In this document: in pieces, positions 28,641 through 38,149 of the stretch
Position numbering within the stretch: position 1 is the first letter of the stretch
Layout of the letters: every line of letters begins with the position of its first letter
Assembly: GCF_000426665.1 (NCBI RefSeq)
Contig: NZ_AUFU01000001.1
Span: forward strand, 248,001 to 312,000
Direction of reading: 5' to 3'
DNA from: Centipeda artemidis DSM 19719
GTDB taxonomy: Bacteria; Bacillota; Negativicutes; Selenomonadales; Selenomonadaceae
Length of the DNA: 64,000 nt
Program-made: the position numbers and the translations under genes
Notes under the pieces: generated by a model
What the model was told of the DNA's origin: nothing
Databases searched by the model: none
The model's input: only the letters and a program-made list of their open reading frames with translations

Positions 28641-30269
28641 ATGCAGGAACTGCTGAGGATCGAGGGGCTCACAGCCGGCTACGGCGGCGTCCCCGTCATC
28701 CGGGATGTCCGGCTGGCGCTCCGTCCGGGCGAGGTGCTCAGCATCGTCGGAGAGAGCGGCAGCGGCAAATCGACCCTGCTCAAGTCCGTCGCACAGGTGC
28801 GCGGGCTTGCGGCGGAAATCATCGCAGGCAGTGTGCACTTTGCAGAACACGACATGGCTATGGTCTCGGCGGCGGATAAACGCCGTCTCCACGGCGAAGA
28901 GCTTGCGATGGTATTCCAATACGCGGGCGCGTCGCTCAGTCCCGCGCGGACGATTGGAGCGCAGCTTGTCGAGGCAGTACGCGCACACGAAAAACGCAGC
29001 GCCGCCGAGATTCGCGCGCGGGCGGAGGAAGTGTTCGGCGGCATGGGCTTTACGGACGTAGGGCGCATCCTCGCCTCCTACCCGTTCGAGCTGTCGGGCG
29101 GCATGGCGCAGCGTGCGGCGATCGCACTTGCCGTCATCCTGCGCCCGCAGCTCCTCCTCGCGGACGAGCCGACATCCGCGCTCGACGCGACGATCCAGCT
29201 GCAAGTGCTCGACGAGCTCCGCGCGCTGAAGGATCGCACGGGAACGGCGATTCTCCTCATCACGCACAACATCGGCGTCGTGCGGCACATCGCCGACCGC
29301 GTCGCCGTGATGTCAAAGGGGCGCATCGTCGAACAGGGCAGTGTGCGCGAGGTATTAGAACATCCGCAGCACGCCTACACGAAATCGCTACTCGCAGCAG
29401 TGCCGAAGATGTATGTGCGGGACGCGTCCGAGACGGACTGCGATCCGTGCCACATGCACGCCGCGCATCCGTCCGCGGTACATACCCGCGCGCACGATAC
29501 GGCGCATGCGGCTTCCGATCTCCTACGTTTTGAGAATGTTTCCATGCATTTCAAAGACGGCGCGGAGCATATACAGGCGGTGGATAACATCTCGTTTTCC
29601 CTGCGGCAAAAAGAACTCCTCGGCATCGTCGGAGAGAGCGGCAGCGGGAAATCAACCGTTGCAAAGCTCCTCACGGGACTGCATACGGCGACGGACGGGC
29701 GCATTTTGTTGGGCGGCACGGACATTACCCGCGCATCGGGCAAAGAGCGGCGCGCACTCTATACGCGTATGCAGATGGTGTTTCAGGACGCGCCCGGCTC
29801 GTTCAACCCACGCCGCACGATCGGCGCCATGATCGGCGAGACCATCTGCCGCCTGTGCAGTCCCGACGGGCGCCGCACGGAGGAACGCGTCGCAGCCCTC
29901 CTCTCCGAGGTGGGACTGCCCGCATCCTACGCGCATCGCTATCCGCATGAGATGAGCGGCGGCGAATGCCAGCGTGCCGCGATCGCGCGCGCGATGGCGG
30001 TACATCCAGACATACTCCTCTGCGACGAGGCGACCTCGGCGCTCGACGTGTCCGTACAGGCAAAGATCGTGTCCCTCCTGCTCCATCTGCAAAAGGAACA
30101 CGGCATGAGCCTCATCTTTATCTCGCACGACCTCCCGCTTGTGAGTTCCATCGCATCGCGCGTGCTCATCATGCGGGCGGGACGCATCGTCGAGGAAGGA
30201 TCGGCGAGCGACGTGCTCGTAAATCCCACGGACGACTATACCAAAAATCTCCTGCGCGCGGCGCTCTGA
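28641..30269 (+). CDS. fused dual ABC ATPase of the importer (DppD-DppF type)
   Basis: Drives the importer with both ATPase subunits in one 542-residue chain, where most relatives use two proteins. Each half has a full set: Walker A GESGSGKST near 37-45 and again near 331-339; signatures LSGGMAQR and MSGGECQR; Walker B LLLADEPTSALDA and ILLCDEATSALDV. The linker between halves (about 265-295) is rich in His, Cys and Asp (DCDPCHMHAAHPS), unusual for a plain linker and possibly metal-binding. It ends the operon, followed by a strong terminator. Confidence 0.92.
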   Translation: MQELLRIEGLTAGYGGVPVIRDVRLALRPGEVLSIVGESGSGKSTLLKSVAQVRGLAAEIIAGSVHFAEHDMAMVSAADKRRLHGEELAMVFQYAGASLSPARTIGAQLVEAVRAHEKRSAAEIRARAEEVFGGMGFTDVGRILASYPFELSGGMAQRAAIALAVILRPQLLLADEPTSALDATIQLQVLDELRALKDRTGTAILLITHNIGVVRHIADRVAVMSKGRIVEQGSVREVLEHPQHAYTKSLLAAVPKMYVRDASETDCDPCHMHAAHPSAVHTRAHDTAHAASDLLRFENVSMHFKDGAEHIQAVDNISFSLRQKELLGIVGESGSGKSTVAKLLTGLHTATDGRILLGGTDITRASGKERRALYTRMQMVFQDAPGSFNPRRTIGAMIGETICRLCSPDGRRTEERVAALLSEVGLPASYAHRYPHEMSGGECQRAAIARAMAVHPDILLCDEATSALDVSVQAKIVSLLLHLQKEHGMSLIFISHDLPLVSSIASRVLIMRAGRIVEEGSASDVLVNPTDDYTKNLLRAAL

Positions 30270-30282
30270 CGCCGGGCAACGT

Positions 30283-30342
30283 ATTACATAAAGACAGCCC
30301 CGTATACGGTTTCAGCGTATGCGGGGCTGTCTTTATGTAACG
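30283..30342. terminator. bidirectional intrinsic terminator
   Basis: TTACATAAAGACAGCCCCG and an inner ATACG pair with their complements around a seven-base loop. It lies between the ABC operon and the converging membrane-protein gene and works in both directions. Confidence 0.9.
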
Positions 30343-30372
30343 ACGCGGGGCGCAGCGATCACGCTTCATGCC

Positions 30373-31143
30373 TCACCCGCCGACCCAGTAAAAGATAATA
30401 TGCGTCCCATCCTCCGAGATGCCGACGATATTCGCACGCGGATGGCTAAAATCTTCCCCCATCCCCCACACATAAAAGACAAATTTCTCCTTGAGCACAC
30501 CGACTTCCGCCGGATGCGGCACATAATCGATGAAGAGGTGCTGCCACAGCGGGAGCGCCTCAAAGCGCGGCACGACCGCCGTCTCGTCCACGCACACCTT
30601 TGGCACACTGATCAAATCATTGATGCGCGGAATGCGCGTACGCATCTCCGAACGCTCCCGCGCCATTGCCGCATAGGGGCGAATATTCGCCTTCGTATCA
30701 TGATATGAGAGATATGCCTCATCCTCCCCGGGTCCAAATCCGACACGACTCCAGACCTGCACGTCGTAGGCGGTATCCGGAATCTCCTCCGGGAAAAAAT
30801 CACGCCGCACATATGTGTAACTGTCCTTCCCATTCGGCGAGAAATCCGGATAGAGAAAAAATCGGATGGCAACCGCCGCAAGCCCCACAACTACCATAAA
30901 GAAGGAAAAAACAACACCTAAAAAAGTCTGCCCCCACCCGCCGCATTTCCGCGCAGCAAGATAGACGAGCAGTGTGCATACGGCCATAATGCACGTGATA
31001 TAGATTGACCCCCATGTATGCAGCAGCAGCGTACAGCAGCTGCCGAGCGCAAGGAGCAAAGCGGGTGCATTGAATGCGCGCAAATCTTCGAAAATGACGC
31101 GCAATCCCGGCTTCACCACAGATAAACACTTTTTCAAAAACAT
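30373..31143 (-). CDS. membrane protein of unknown function (intact paralogue)
   Basis: No family is recognised. The product (about 256 residues) has three likely membrane helices in the first 110 residues (about 27-42, 44-63 and 73-95). A soluble C-terminal domain follows with the motifs DFSPNGKDSYTYVRRDFFPEEIPDTAYDV-like, YVPHP and GISEDGTHIIFY. A degraded copy lies just upstream on the same strand, showing a tandem duplication. The ATG at 31143 has AAGGAA upstream. No functional hint comes from the neighbours. Confidence 0.7.
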   Translation of the reverse strand: MFLKKCLSVVKPGLRVIFEDLRAFNAPALLLALGSCCTLLLHTWGSIYITCIMAVCTLLVYLAARKCGGWGQTFLGVVFSFFMVVVGLAAVAIRFFLYPDFSPNGKDSYTYVRRDFFPEEIPDTAYDVQVWSRVGFGPGEDEAYLSYHDTKANIRPYAAMARERSEMRTRIPRINDLISVPKVCVDETAVVPRFEALPLWQHLFIDYVPHPAEVGVLKEKFVFYVWGMGEDFSHPRANIVGISEDGTHIIFYWVGG

Positions 31144-31271
31144 CACACAACAATTCCTTACACATTTCTCTCTCCGCTATCATACCACAAATATTAAATC
31201 TAAAAAAGTGTTTGTTAAGAAAAGTATATGAAATAAATATCCGAGGCTTCATATTTTTCTGCGCACACACA

Positions 31272-32038
31272 TCATGGCCCGACCAAATAAAAGATGATAT
31301 GCGTGCCGTCCTCAGAGACACCAACTATGCTTCCCTTCGGATGGTTCCAACTCTCGTTCGTATCCCAAATATAAAAGACAAACGGTTCGTCTAAGCTCTC
31401 AATTTTGACGGGATGCGGCACATAGTCGAGAAAAAACCGTGCCCATGGATCTTCAAGAAACCTTGGATCTATGCATGTCTCATCAACCGTTATCTTTGGC
31501 ACTCGTATTCCTTCGTTGATATAGGGCGACCGCGACTGTTTCTGCGCCCGCTCCCGTGCCATCTCCGCATAGGGCGCGATATGCTCGGGCGCATCGCGAT
31601 AGGATAGATACGCCTCGTTTCACCCCTGGCCAAATCCTGAGATACTGTAAACCTGCACATCGTATGCTGTCTCCGGGATTTCACTCGGAAAAAAGTCCCC
31701 TATCAACACATGCTTGTAATTTTCCGCGCCGTTCGGCGGAAAATCCAAATCAATAAAAAGCGCTGTCATAAGGGTGAAAAAGAAGCTGCTCCCATAAACA
31801 TGATAAATCCGCTCCCCAAAAAGACCTGCATCCAGAAGTCGGATCTGCGCGATAGGAGATAGAATAAAATCGTGCAAAACAGCATTATTCCGCCGATATA
31901 AGAGCTGAATAGAGAGAGAAATGCCGCACATCCCAGCCCCAGTAAAAAGACTATGACAGGTAGACTGAATATACATATCTCTGTCCAAAACACACGGAAG
32001 ACTGTCCCTATTTTCTTTACAATCTTTTCAGCAGTCAT
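31272..32038 (-). pseudogene. degraded paralogue of the adjacent membrane-protein gene
   Basis: The minus-strand frame starting at 32038 encodes an N-terminal membrane segment, then shifts frame in a T-rich run near 31779-31787; similarity to the neighbour continues in another frame (DFPPNGAENYKHV, EIPETAYDVQVY). That frame meets an in-frame TGA at 31620-31622, in GFGQ-G-stop-NEAYLSY where the intact copy reads GFGPGEDEAYLSY. Similarity resumes after it down to GISEDGTHIIFYLVGP. One frameshift plus one nonsense codon means it is unlikely to make the full protein. A sequencing error could explain one lesion, not easily both. Confidence 0.85.
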
Positions 32039-32095
32039 GAGGTTCTCCTTTCCTATATTTTAACAGCGTTATCATATCACAAAATATACCATACA

Positions 32096-32131
32096 TAAAA
32101 GCGCCTGCCGCAATCGGGCAGACGCTTTTTC
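32096..32131 (-). terminator. intrinsic terminator of hcp
   Basis: AAAGCG-CTGCCCG and CGGGCAG-CGCTTT-type arms form a stem with T-rich flanks, 20 bp after the hcp stop. Confidence 0.85.
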
Positions 32132-32149
32132 TATACACAGCGTATTTAA

Positions 32150-33814
32150 TTACACAGCTTCGGCGCGCAGTTCCTCTTCGACTTCGATACCGAACATCGC
32201 CATGTCGTCCTCGACGTTCGTGATGCCGCCGATACCGAAGTTCTCGACGAGCACCTTCGCTACATTCGGGGAGAGGAACGCGGGGAGCGTGGGGCCGAGG
32301 TGGATGTTCTTCACGCCGAGGTGGAGCAGGGCGAGAAGAACGATAACCGCCTTTTGTTCATACCACGCGATATTGTATGCGATCGGCAGATCGTTGATAT
32401 CCTCAAGACCGAAGACTTCCTTGAGCTTCAGCGCGATGAGCGCGAGCGAGTAGGAGTCGTTGCACTGTCCGGCATCGAGCACGCGCGGGATGCCGCCGAT
32501 GTCGCCGAGGTTCTTCTTGATATACTTGTACTTCGCGCAGCCCGCCGTGAGGATGACCGTATCCTGCGGCAGTTTTTCCGCGAACTCGCCATAGTAGTCG
32601 CGCGACTTCATGCGCCCATCGCAGCCGCCCATAACGACGAATTTTTTAATCGCACCACTCTTGACCGCCTCGACGACCTTGTCCGCGACGGCAAATACCT
32701 GCTCGTGCGCGAATCCGCCGACGATCTCGCCCGTCTCCAGCTCCGTCGGGGGTGCACATTTCTTCGCGCACTCAATGACGGGCGTGAAATCCTTGTCGCC
32801 GTTCACGAGCGGAATGTGCGTACAGCCTGCGACGCCGACCGCCGCTGTTGTAAAGAGGCGATCCTTGTAGCTGTCCTTCGGCGGAACGACGCAGTTCGTC
32901 GTCATGAGGATCGCGCCGTTGAACTTCTCGAACTCCTCTTTCTGCTGCCACCATGCGTTGCCGTAGTTGCCGACGAGGTTGTCGTACTGCTTGAACTTCG
33001 GATAATAATGCGCGGGAATCATCTCGCCGTGCGTGTAGACGTCGACGCCCGTGCCCTTCGTCTGCTCGAGGAGACGCTCGAGATCCTTGAGATCATGCCC
33101 GGAGATGAGAATACCGGGGCGGTTGCGGACGCCGAGCTTCACCTTCGTGACCTCGGGATTTCCGTACGAGCTCGTATTTGCCGTATCGAGGAGCGCCATA
33201 CCCGCGACGCCCCACTTGCCCGTCTCAAGGACGAGTGCCGTCAGCGCGCCGCCGTCGAGCGAGTCGTCGAGGAGCTGTGCGAGTGCACGCTGCGAGAACG
33301 CGTCGATCTCCTCGTTCTCATAGCCGAGCGCGTTGGCGTGCTCCACATAAGCGGCGAGCCCCTTGAGCCCATATGTCGTCAGCTCGCGCAGGCTGCGGAC
33401 GTCCTCGTTCTCCGTCGCGAGAATTCCGACCGTCTTTGCCTTTGCCGCAAAATCCGCGCGCGCCGCCGTCCAATGTGCCGCCTCGGGGAGACTCGACGCG
33501 TCGCCGAGCTGTGCAAGCAGCTCCGCCTTGAGCGCGAGCGACTCCTCGACGGCGTCCTTAATCGCCTCGAGATCGAAGTTTGCGTTCGTGATCGTGATGA
33601 ACAGGTTCATCGTCACGCGGTGGTTCGTCTCCACCGAGACAGGCTTGCCCTCGGCGCGCAGCGCCGTCGTCACCGCGCCGAGCCCCTTCGTCACATAGAC
33701 GAGGAGATCCTGCATCTCCGCAACGTCCGGCTTCTTGCCGCAGACGCCCTGCACGGTGCAGCCCTTGCCGCCCGCCGTCTCCTGGCACTGATAACAAAAC
33801 ATTTTAGCATCCAT
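32150..33814 (-). CDS. hcp: hydroxylamine reductase / hybrid cluster protein
   Basis: Cytoplasmic iron-sulfur protein that reduces NO or hydroxylamine and protects anaerobes from nitrosative stress. The 554-residue product starts [12 protein letters not shown]; cysteines 7, 10, 19 and 25 give the C-x2-C-x8-C-x5-C pattern of strict-anaerobe Hcps that hold a [4Fe-4S] cluster. Hybrid-cluster ligands occur in regions such as [46 protein letters not shown] and [10 protein letters not shown]. The ATG at 33814 follows AAAGGAGA. The hcr reductase gene is absent, as usual in anaerobes. A CRP/FNR-type palindrome lies upstream. Confidence 0.96.
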   Translation of the reverse strand: MDAKMFCYQCQETAGGKGCTVQGVCGKKPDVAEMQDLLVYVTKGLGAVTTALRAEGKPVSVETNHRVTMNLFITITNANFDLEAIKDAVEESLALKAELLAQLGDASSLPEAAHWTAARADFAAKAKTVGILATENEDVRSLRELTTYGLKGLAAYVEHANALGYENEEIDAFSQRALAQLLDDSLDGGALTALVLETGKWGVAGMALLDTANTSSYGNPEVTKVKLGVRNRPGILISGHDLKDLERLLEQTKGTGVDVYTHGEMIPAHYYPKFKQYDNLVGNYGNAWWQQKEEFEKFNGAILMTTNCVVPPKDSYKDRLFTTAAVGVAGCTHIPLVNGDKDFTPVIECAKKCAPPTELETGEIVGGFAHEQVFAVADKVVEAVKSGAIKKFVVMGGCDGRMKSRDYYGEFAEKLPQDTVILTAGCAKYKYIKKNLGDIGGIPRVLDAGQCNDSYSLALIALKLKEVFGLEDINDLPIAYNIAWYEQKAVIVLLALLHLGVKNIHLGPTLPAFLSPNVAKVLVENFGIGGITNVEDDMAMFGIEVEEELRAEAV

Positions 33815-33853
33815 AACAAAATCTCCTTTGCCTAATACACAATTCTTGATGCG

Positions 33854-33896
33854 ATTATAGCAAAGGTAATATTGTGAAGGATGTAACATATGTTAC
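33854..33896 (-). promoter_or_regulatory. hcp promoter with CRP/FNR-type palindrome
   Basis: TATAAT (33854-33859, minus strand) has no good -35 box. Instead the perfect palindrome GTAACATATGTTAC (33883-33896) is centred about 42 bp upstream of the predicted start, the class II activator position of CRP/FNR-family proteins. HcpR regulators of this family commonly control hcp. Sequence and spacing are seen; the regulator's identity is inferred. Confidence 0.65.
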
Positions 33897-33972
33897 TCGC
33901 CAATAATCAATAGAAATTCTCAGTTTTATACACAGACAGCAAACTAATCGTCTTTGACAGCCGATTTATGCA

Positions 33973-34000
33973 GGAAATTTCCCGGCACCCCTCCTATAAT
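33973..34000 (+). promoter_or_regulatory. possible xylA promoter with GGAAATTTCC palindrome
   Basis: TATAAT at 33995-34000 lies about 60 bp before xylA, and the -35 position is occupied by the palindrome GGAAATTTCC (33973-33982). A sugar-responsive regulator may bind there. A TTGACA at 33954 is too far from this -10 to pair with it. Confidence 0.4.
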
Positions 34001-34060
34001 GTTGTTATATGCCGCAGGTCGGCGGCACGCTTATCCGACAAACAGAAAAGGAGTGGGAGC

Positions 34061-35389
34061 ATGAGCGAGTTTTTCCCTAATGTCCCTCAGATCAAATACG
34101 AGGGCAGAGACAGTAAAAATCGTCTGGCGTTCAAATACTATGATCCGCAGCGCGTGATCCTCGGCAAGACGATGGAGGAGCACCTCACGTTCGCAATGGC
34201 ATGGTGGCACAATCTCTGTGCCGTGGGCGTAGATATGTTCGGCGCGGGCACGGCGGACAAGACGTTCGGCGCACAGCCCGGCACGATGTCGCACGCAAAG
34301 GCAAAGGTGGATGCGGGCATCGAGTTCATGCAGAAACTCGGCATCAAGTATTACTGCTTCCACGACGCGGATATCGTCCCCGAGGATCCGACCGACATCA
34401 ACGAGACGAACCGCCGCCTCGACGAGCTGACCGACTACCTCCTCGAAAAGACAAAAGGCACCGGTATCCGGTGCCTCTGGGCGACCGCCAACATGTTCAG
34501 CAACGCGCGCTTCATGAACGGCGCGGGCAGCAGCAACTCGGCGGACGTCTTCTGCTTTGCGGCGGCACAGGCGAAAAAGGGCATTGAGCTCGCGGTGAAG
34601 CTCGGCGCGCGTGGCTACGTTTTTTGGGGCGGACGCGAGGGCTATGAGACGCTGCTCAACACGGATATGGCGCTTGAGCAGGACAACGTGGCGCAGCTCT
34701 TCCGCATGAGCCGCGACTACGGGCGCAGCATCGGGTTCAAGGGCGATTTCTACATCGAGCCGAAACCGAAAGAGCCGATGAAGCATCAGTATGATTTCGA
34801 CGCGGCGACCGCCATCGGCTTCCTGCAAAAGCACGGGCTGGACGGCGATTTCAAGATGAATATCGAGGCAAACCATGCGACGCTCGCAGGGCATACCTTC
34901 CAGCACGAGCTACGCGTCTGCGCGGTGAACGGCATGATGGGTTCGGTCGACGCGAACCAGGGCGACATGCTGCTCGGCTGGGACACGGATCAGTTCCCCT
35001 CCAACGTCTATGACACGACGCTCGCGATGTACGAAATTCTCAAAGCGGGCGGTCTGCGCGGCGGTCTCAACTTCGACGCGAAGAACCGCCGTCCGAGCAA
35101 CACGCCGGAGGATATGTTCACCGCCTTCATCATCGGCATGGATTCGTTCGCGCTCGGGCTCATCAAGGCGGCGGCGCTCATCGAGGACGGGCGCATCGAC
35201 GCTTTCGTCAAGGAACGCTACGCGAGCTACGAGACGGGCATCGGCGCAAAAATAAAGAGCGGCACGGCGACGCTCGAAGAATGCGCCGCACATGCCGCCG
35301 CTTTGAAAGCCCCCGCCGATCCCGGTTCCGGGGGGCAGGAATACCTAGAGGGCGTCGTGAACAACATACTGTTCGGCACCGCGTGCTAA
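34061..35389 (+). CDS. xylA: xylose isomerase
   Basis: Converts D-xylose to D-xylulose, the first step of the pathway completed by the XylB kinase encoded on the opposite strand. The 442-residue product is the class II type. It has the catalytic His in [11 protein letters not shown] (near residue 102), the metal-binding glutamate in [11 protein letters not shown], the [14 protein letters not shown] segment, and late metal ligands in [20 protein letters not shown]. The ATG at 34061 follows AAAGGAG. It faces the AraC/XylB block rather than being cotranscribed with it. Confidence 0.96.
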   Translation: MSEFFPNVPQIKYEGRDSKNRLAFKYYDPQRVILGKTMEEHLTFAMAWWHNLCAVGVDMFGAGTADKTFGAQPGTMSHAKAKVDAGIEFMQKLGIKYYCFHDADIVPEDPTDINETNRRLDELTDYLLEKTKGTGIRCLWATANMFSNARFMNGAGSSNSADVFCFAAAQAKKGIELAVKLGARGYVFWGGREGYETLLNTDMALEQDNVAQLFRMSRDYGRSIGFKGDFYIEPKPKEPMKHQYDFDAATAIGFLQKHGLDGDFKMNIEANHATLAGHTFQHELRVCAVNGMMGSVDANQGDMLLGWDTDQFPSNVYDTTLAMYEILKAGGLRGGLNFDAKNRRPSNTPEDMFTAFIIGMDSFALGLIKAAALIEDGRIDAFVKERYASYETGIGAKIKSGTATLEECAAHAAALKAPADPGSGGQEYLEGVVNNILFGTAC

Positions 35390-35457
35390 CGCCGCCGTGA
35401 AGCGGACGCGCAGCGCAGGACGGCGCGTCTGTGCCCTCGTCGCACAGTAAGCGCCGA

Positions 35458-36366
35458 TCAGCCGCAGGCTGTCCGCCGCCGAAAAAAAATTTTCAGAACA
35501 GACCGCAGAGGCGGGTTTCCGATTGCAGGAGACCCGCTTTTTTTACGGTATGCCGTCGGCGTACAGCCCAGCTCTTCGTGGAACAATTTCGTCAGATAGC
35601 GTACGTCGGAAAATCCACAGCAAAGACTGATGTCGAGAATGCTCCGCCGCGTCTCCGCCACGAGCCGCCGCGCGTGCGTGAACCGCTTTTTTCGTAAATA
35701 GTCCTGAAACGACATGCCGAGCACCTCCTTAAAGAGATGCGAGAGATACGTCAGCGACAGATGTTCGCGGCGCGCGATCTCCCCGAGCAGGAGCTTGCGC
35801 GTATAATTTTTCTCTATGTAGTCGAGGACGGCAAGCATCCGGTCTGCCCGCTCCCTGCGCGGTACTTCTTCCGAAGTATCGAGAAACGACCACGGCAGAT
35901 GCGTGTTGAGCAGATGGTAGATGCGTCCCACGCAGGCGAGGCATTGGAACTCATAGCTCGATCGTCGCGCAAAAAAAGCGCCGCCGAGTTCCGTCAGAAG
36001 TGCGGAGAGCTCTTCACACTGCCGGGGCATCGCTGTACGCAGAGAAATGCCGCAGGCATAGCGGATATTCTTTGCACCGCTGAAGATACGCTCCACGAGC
36101 CGCGCAGAAATCTGCGCGATGAGGAGCACGCCGCCCCCCTCCTCGGTGGAGGTAAAGCAATGCGCCTCGAGCGGATTGACGAGATAGAGATCGCCGCGGC
36201 GGAGCGTACGCCGCGCCCCGCCACGCTCAAGCACTATGCTGCCGTCCAGCACAAGTCCGAGTTCCATATCGGGATGCAGATGCGTGGCACGCTCCTGCAT
36301 CCGAACGAGAAAGACGTTCAGATCGCTGAGTTGTTCATAGGAAATCACTTCGTATTCACCGGACAT
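35458..36366 (-). CDS. AraC family transcriptional regulator
   Basis: Probable regulator of pentose use. The 302-residue product has an N-terminal cupin sensor (about 20-110, with HLHPDMELGLVLDG) and a C-terminal double helix-turn-helix. The latter carries LLLGEIARREHLSLTYLSHLFKEVLG and the family signature ILDISLCCGFSDVRYLTKLFHEELGCTPTAYR. The ATG at 36366 follows GGAAGGAGGGG. It follows xylB on the same strand across a 282-bp gap. Its 3' end is covered by the xylA terminator, so the last 20 or so residues are encoded across a hairpin on the other strand. Effector unknown. Confidence 0.88.
   Translation of the reverse strand: MSGEYEVISYEQLSDLNVFLVRMQERATHLHPDMELGLVLDGSIVLERGGARRTLRRGDLYLVNPLEAHCFTSTEEGGGVLLIAQISARLVERIFSGAKNIRYACGISLRTAMPRQCEELSALLTELGGAFFARRSSYEFQCLACVGRIYHLLNTHLPWSFLDTSEEVPRRERADRMLAVLDYIEKNYTRKLLLGEIARREHLSLTYLSHLFKEVLGMSFQDYLRKKRFTHARRLVAETRRSILDISLCCGFSDVRYLTKLFHEELGCTPTAYRKKSGSPAIGNPPLRSVLKIFFRRRTACG
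35510..35545 (+). terminator. intrinsic terminator of xylA, inside the converging AraC gene
   Basis: GCGGGT-TCC pairs with GGA-ACCCGC around a seven-base loop and is followed by seven T on the plus strand. It lies about 120 bp beyond the xylA stop and within the last codons of the AraC-type gene. Confidence 0.7.
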
Positions 36367-36648
36367 AGTTCCCCTCCTTCCCGGCGAGACGCCGCATATG
36401 TGCGCAACAGTCTTTCGCATCGGTGGAAATCATCGGTGCGGCGCGAAGGGCGTGTTATCGAAGCCGCGAAACGTCTCCCCCGCAGGGGCGGCGCGGCGCC
36501 GCACAATCATCTAGGCAGCGATGTATTGAAAAGCCGCAGCGGTTTTCAGCGGCGCTGGTTCTATGCGATATTCAGGAACCGCGCGCGACGTTTCGTGCAG
36601 CGGCAAGAAATATGCCCGAGCGCCGCTCATACATTTCTTCAATCCACC
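36367..36648. other. gap between xylB and the AraC-type gene
   Basis: 282 bp, G/C-rich, without a convincing coding frame. It contains a hairpin just after xylB (listed separately) and should hold the promoter of the AraC-type gene; no consensus boxes are clear. Confidence 0.45.
36526..36556 (-). terminator. possible intrinsic terminator after xylB
   Basis: On the minus strand GCCGC and GCGGC enclose an A/C-rich loop and are followed by TTTTC. The stem is short, so this is a moderate call. Confidence 0.5.
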
Positions 36649-38124
36649 TCAATGCAGCTGCGGAAACACCTCTTTCAGCGCGGGATAGAGTTTTCGGTAC
36701 TTTTCATACTGCACATCGTAACGTGCGGAAAGAGCGGGATCGGGCACGATCGTCTCCGTGACGCGCACGATCGCCGCCGCTGCCTCCGCCACGTCGCGAT
36801 ACGCGCCGCAGGCGACCATCGCGAGCATCGCGCCCCCCATCCCGGGACCTTCCTCCGCGGCGGGAACATCCAGCGTAATCCCGAGCACATTGGCAAAGAT
36901 TTTTCGCCACAGCGGAGACTTCGCCCCGCCGCCGCAGATCTTGCTCCGCACAATGGGAATTCCGAGGCTGCGCGCCACCGCAAGGCTGTCGCGCATCCCG
37001 AATGCAACGCCCTCGAGCATCGCCTGCACGAGATCGGCGCGCGTCGTATCAAGAGACATGCCGACGAACGCCGCGCGCGCGTCCGTATCGTTGATCGGGC
37101 TGCGCTCCCCCATGAGATACGGCAGGAAGAACACGGGATTGTTCCCGAGCCGATCCTCGGCGATCTTCGCCTGCTCGGCTGCGTAATCCCGGGTGCGCAG
37201 GATGCGCTCCATGAGCCACGTGTTGCAGGACGCCGCACTCAGCATGACGCCCATCAGATGATAGCCGCCGTCCGCGTGTGCAAACGAATGCAGCGCATTG
37301 TGCCGATCGACGCCGAACGTCTTGCTCGTGATGAAAATCGTCCCCGATGTCCCGATGGAGATATTGCACGCGCCCTCGCCGACCGTACCTGTGCCGACGG
37401 CGGCTGCGGCATTGTCCCCCGCGCCTGCCGCGACGACCGTTGTCTCCGGTATGCCGAGACGCGCTGCGACCTCCGGCAGCACGGTACCGACGGCGGCGGC
37501 GGACGGGAACACCCGCGGCATCTGCGTCTCCCGCACGCCGCAGAGATCGAGCATCTCCGCCGACCACGTGCCGCGCCGAACATCGTAGAGGAGCATTCCG
37601 GACGCGTCCGACGGGTCGGTGCAGTGCACGCCCGTGAGCCGATAGTTGATATAGTCCTTGGGCAGCATGATCTTATCGATGCGCGCAAAGAGTTCCGGCT
37701 CGTGCTTTTTCATCCACAGGAGCTTTGGCGCCGTAAAGCCCGCAAAGGCAATATTCGCCGTACGCGCGCTGAGCGTCTCCCTGCCGACAGTCTCGTTCAG
37801 ATAGTCGACCTCATCCGCTGTGCGTCCGTCGTTCCAGAGAATCGCGGGGCGTATCACGCGATCCGCCGCGTCGAGCACGACAAGGCCGTGCATCTGCCCG
37901 CCCGCGCCGATGCCTGCCACCTGCGCGCCGTCATGTCCGCGGAGAAGCGCAGGGATTCCCTCCTCCACCGCCTGCCACCATGCCGCGGGATCCTGTTCGC
38001 TCCAGCCGGGCTGCGGAAAGTCGAGCGGATAGCTGCGGGACACAATATTTTTAATATCGCCCGTCTCGTCTGTCAGGAGCAGCTTGCATGCGGACGTGCC
38101 GAGATCGATGCCGATGTAAAGCAT
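36649..38124 (-). CDS. xylB: xylulokinase
   Basis: Phosphorylates D-xylulose to xylulose-5-phosphate for the pentose phosphate pathway. The 491-residue FGGY-family protein starts with the phosphate-1 motif YIGIDLGTSACKLLL, has the substrate loop GQMHGLV with the catalytic aspartate in WNDGRT, and a C-terminal actin-like domain with ICGGGAKSPLWRKIFA. The ATG at 38124 follows GGGAGAGGTG; an upstream in-frame start lies in the gguB-xylB gap. It is fourth in the chvE-gguA-gguB-xylB unit. Confidence 0.95.
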   Translation of the reverse strand: MLYIGIDLGTSACKLLLTDETGDIKNIVSRSYPLDFPQPGWSEQDPAAWWQAVEEGIPALLRGHDGAQVAGIGAGGQMHGLVVLDAADRVIRPAILWNDGRTADEVDYLNETVGRETLSARTANIAFAGFTAPKLLWMKKHEPELFARIDKIMLPKDYINYRLTGVHCTDPSDASGMLLYDVRRGTWSAEMLDLCGVRETQMPRVFPSAAAVGTVLPEVAARLGIPETTVVAAGAGDNAAAAVGTGTVGEGACNISIGTSGTIFITSKTFGVDRHNALHSFAHADGGYHLMGVMLSAASCNTWLMERILRTRDYAAEQAKIAEDRLGNNPVFFLPYLMGERSPINDTDARAAFVGMSLDTTRADLVQAMLEGVAFGMRDSLAVARSLGIPIVRSKICGGGAKSPLWRKIFANVLGITLDVPAAEEGPGMGGAMLAMVACGAYRDVAEAAAAIVRVTETIVPDPALSARYDVQYEKYRKLYPALKEVFPQLH

Positions 38125-38149
38125 TTCATCACCTCTCCCATGGCGGCGC

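Noticed and set aside
27159-29288. 709-codon open frame on the minus strand
   Set aside because: It is antisense to the binding protein and ATPase of the ABC importer, both clearly real.
32300-33835. 511-codon open frame on the plus strand
   Set aside because: Antisense to hcp; composition is dominated by Arg, Asp and Ala and it has no recognisable domain.
33954-33959. TTGACA as the -35 box of xylA
   Set aside because: The nearest good -10 box (33995) is 35 bp away, too far to form a promoter.
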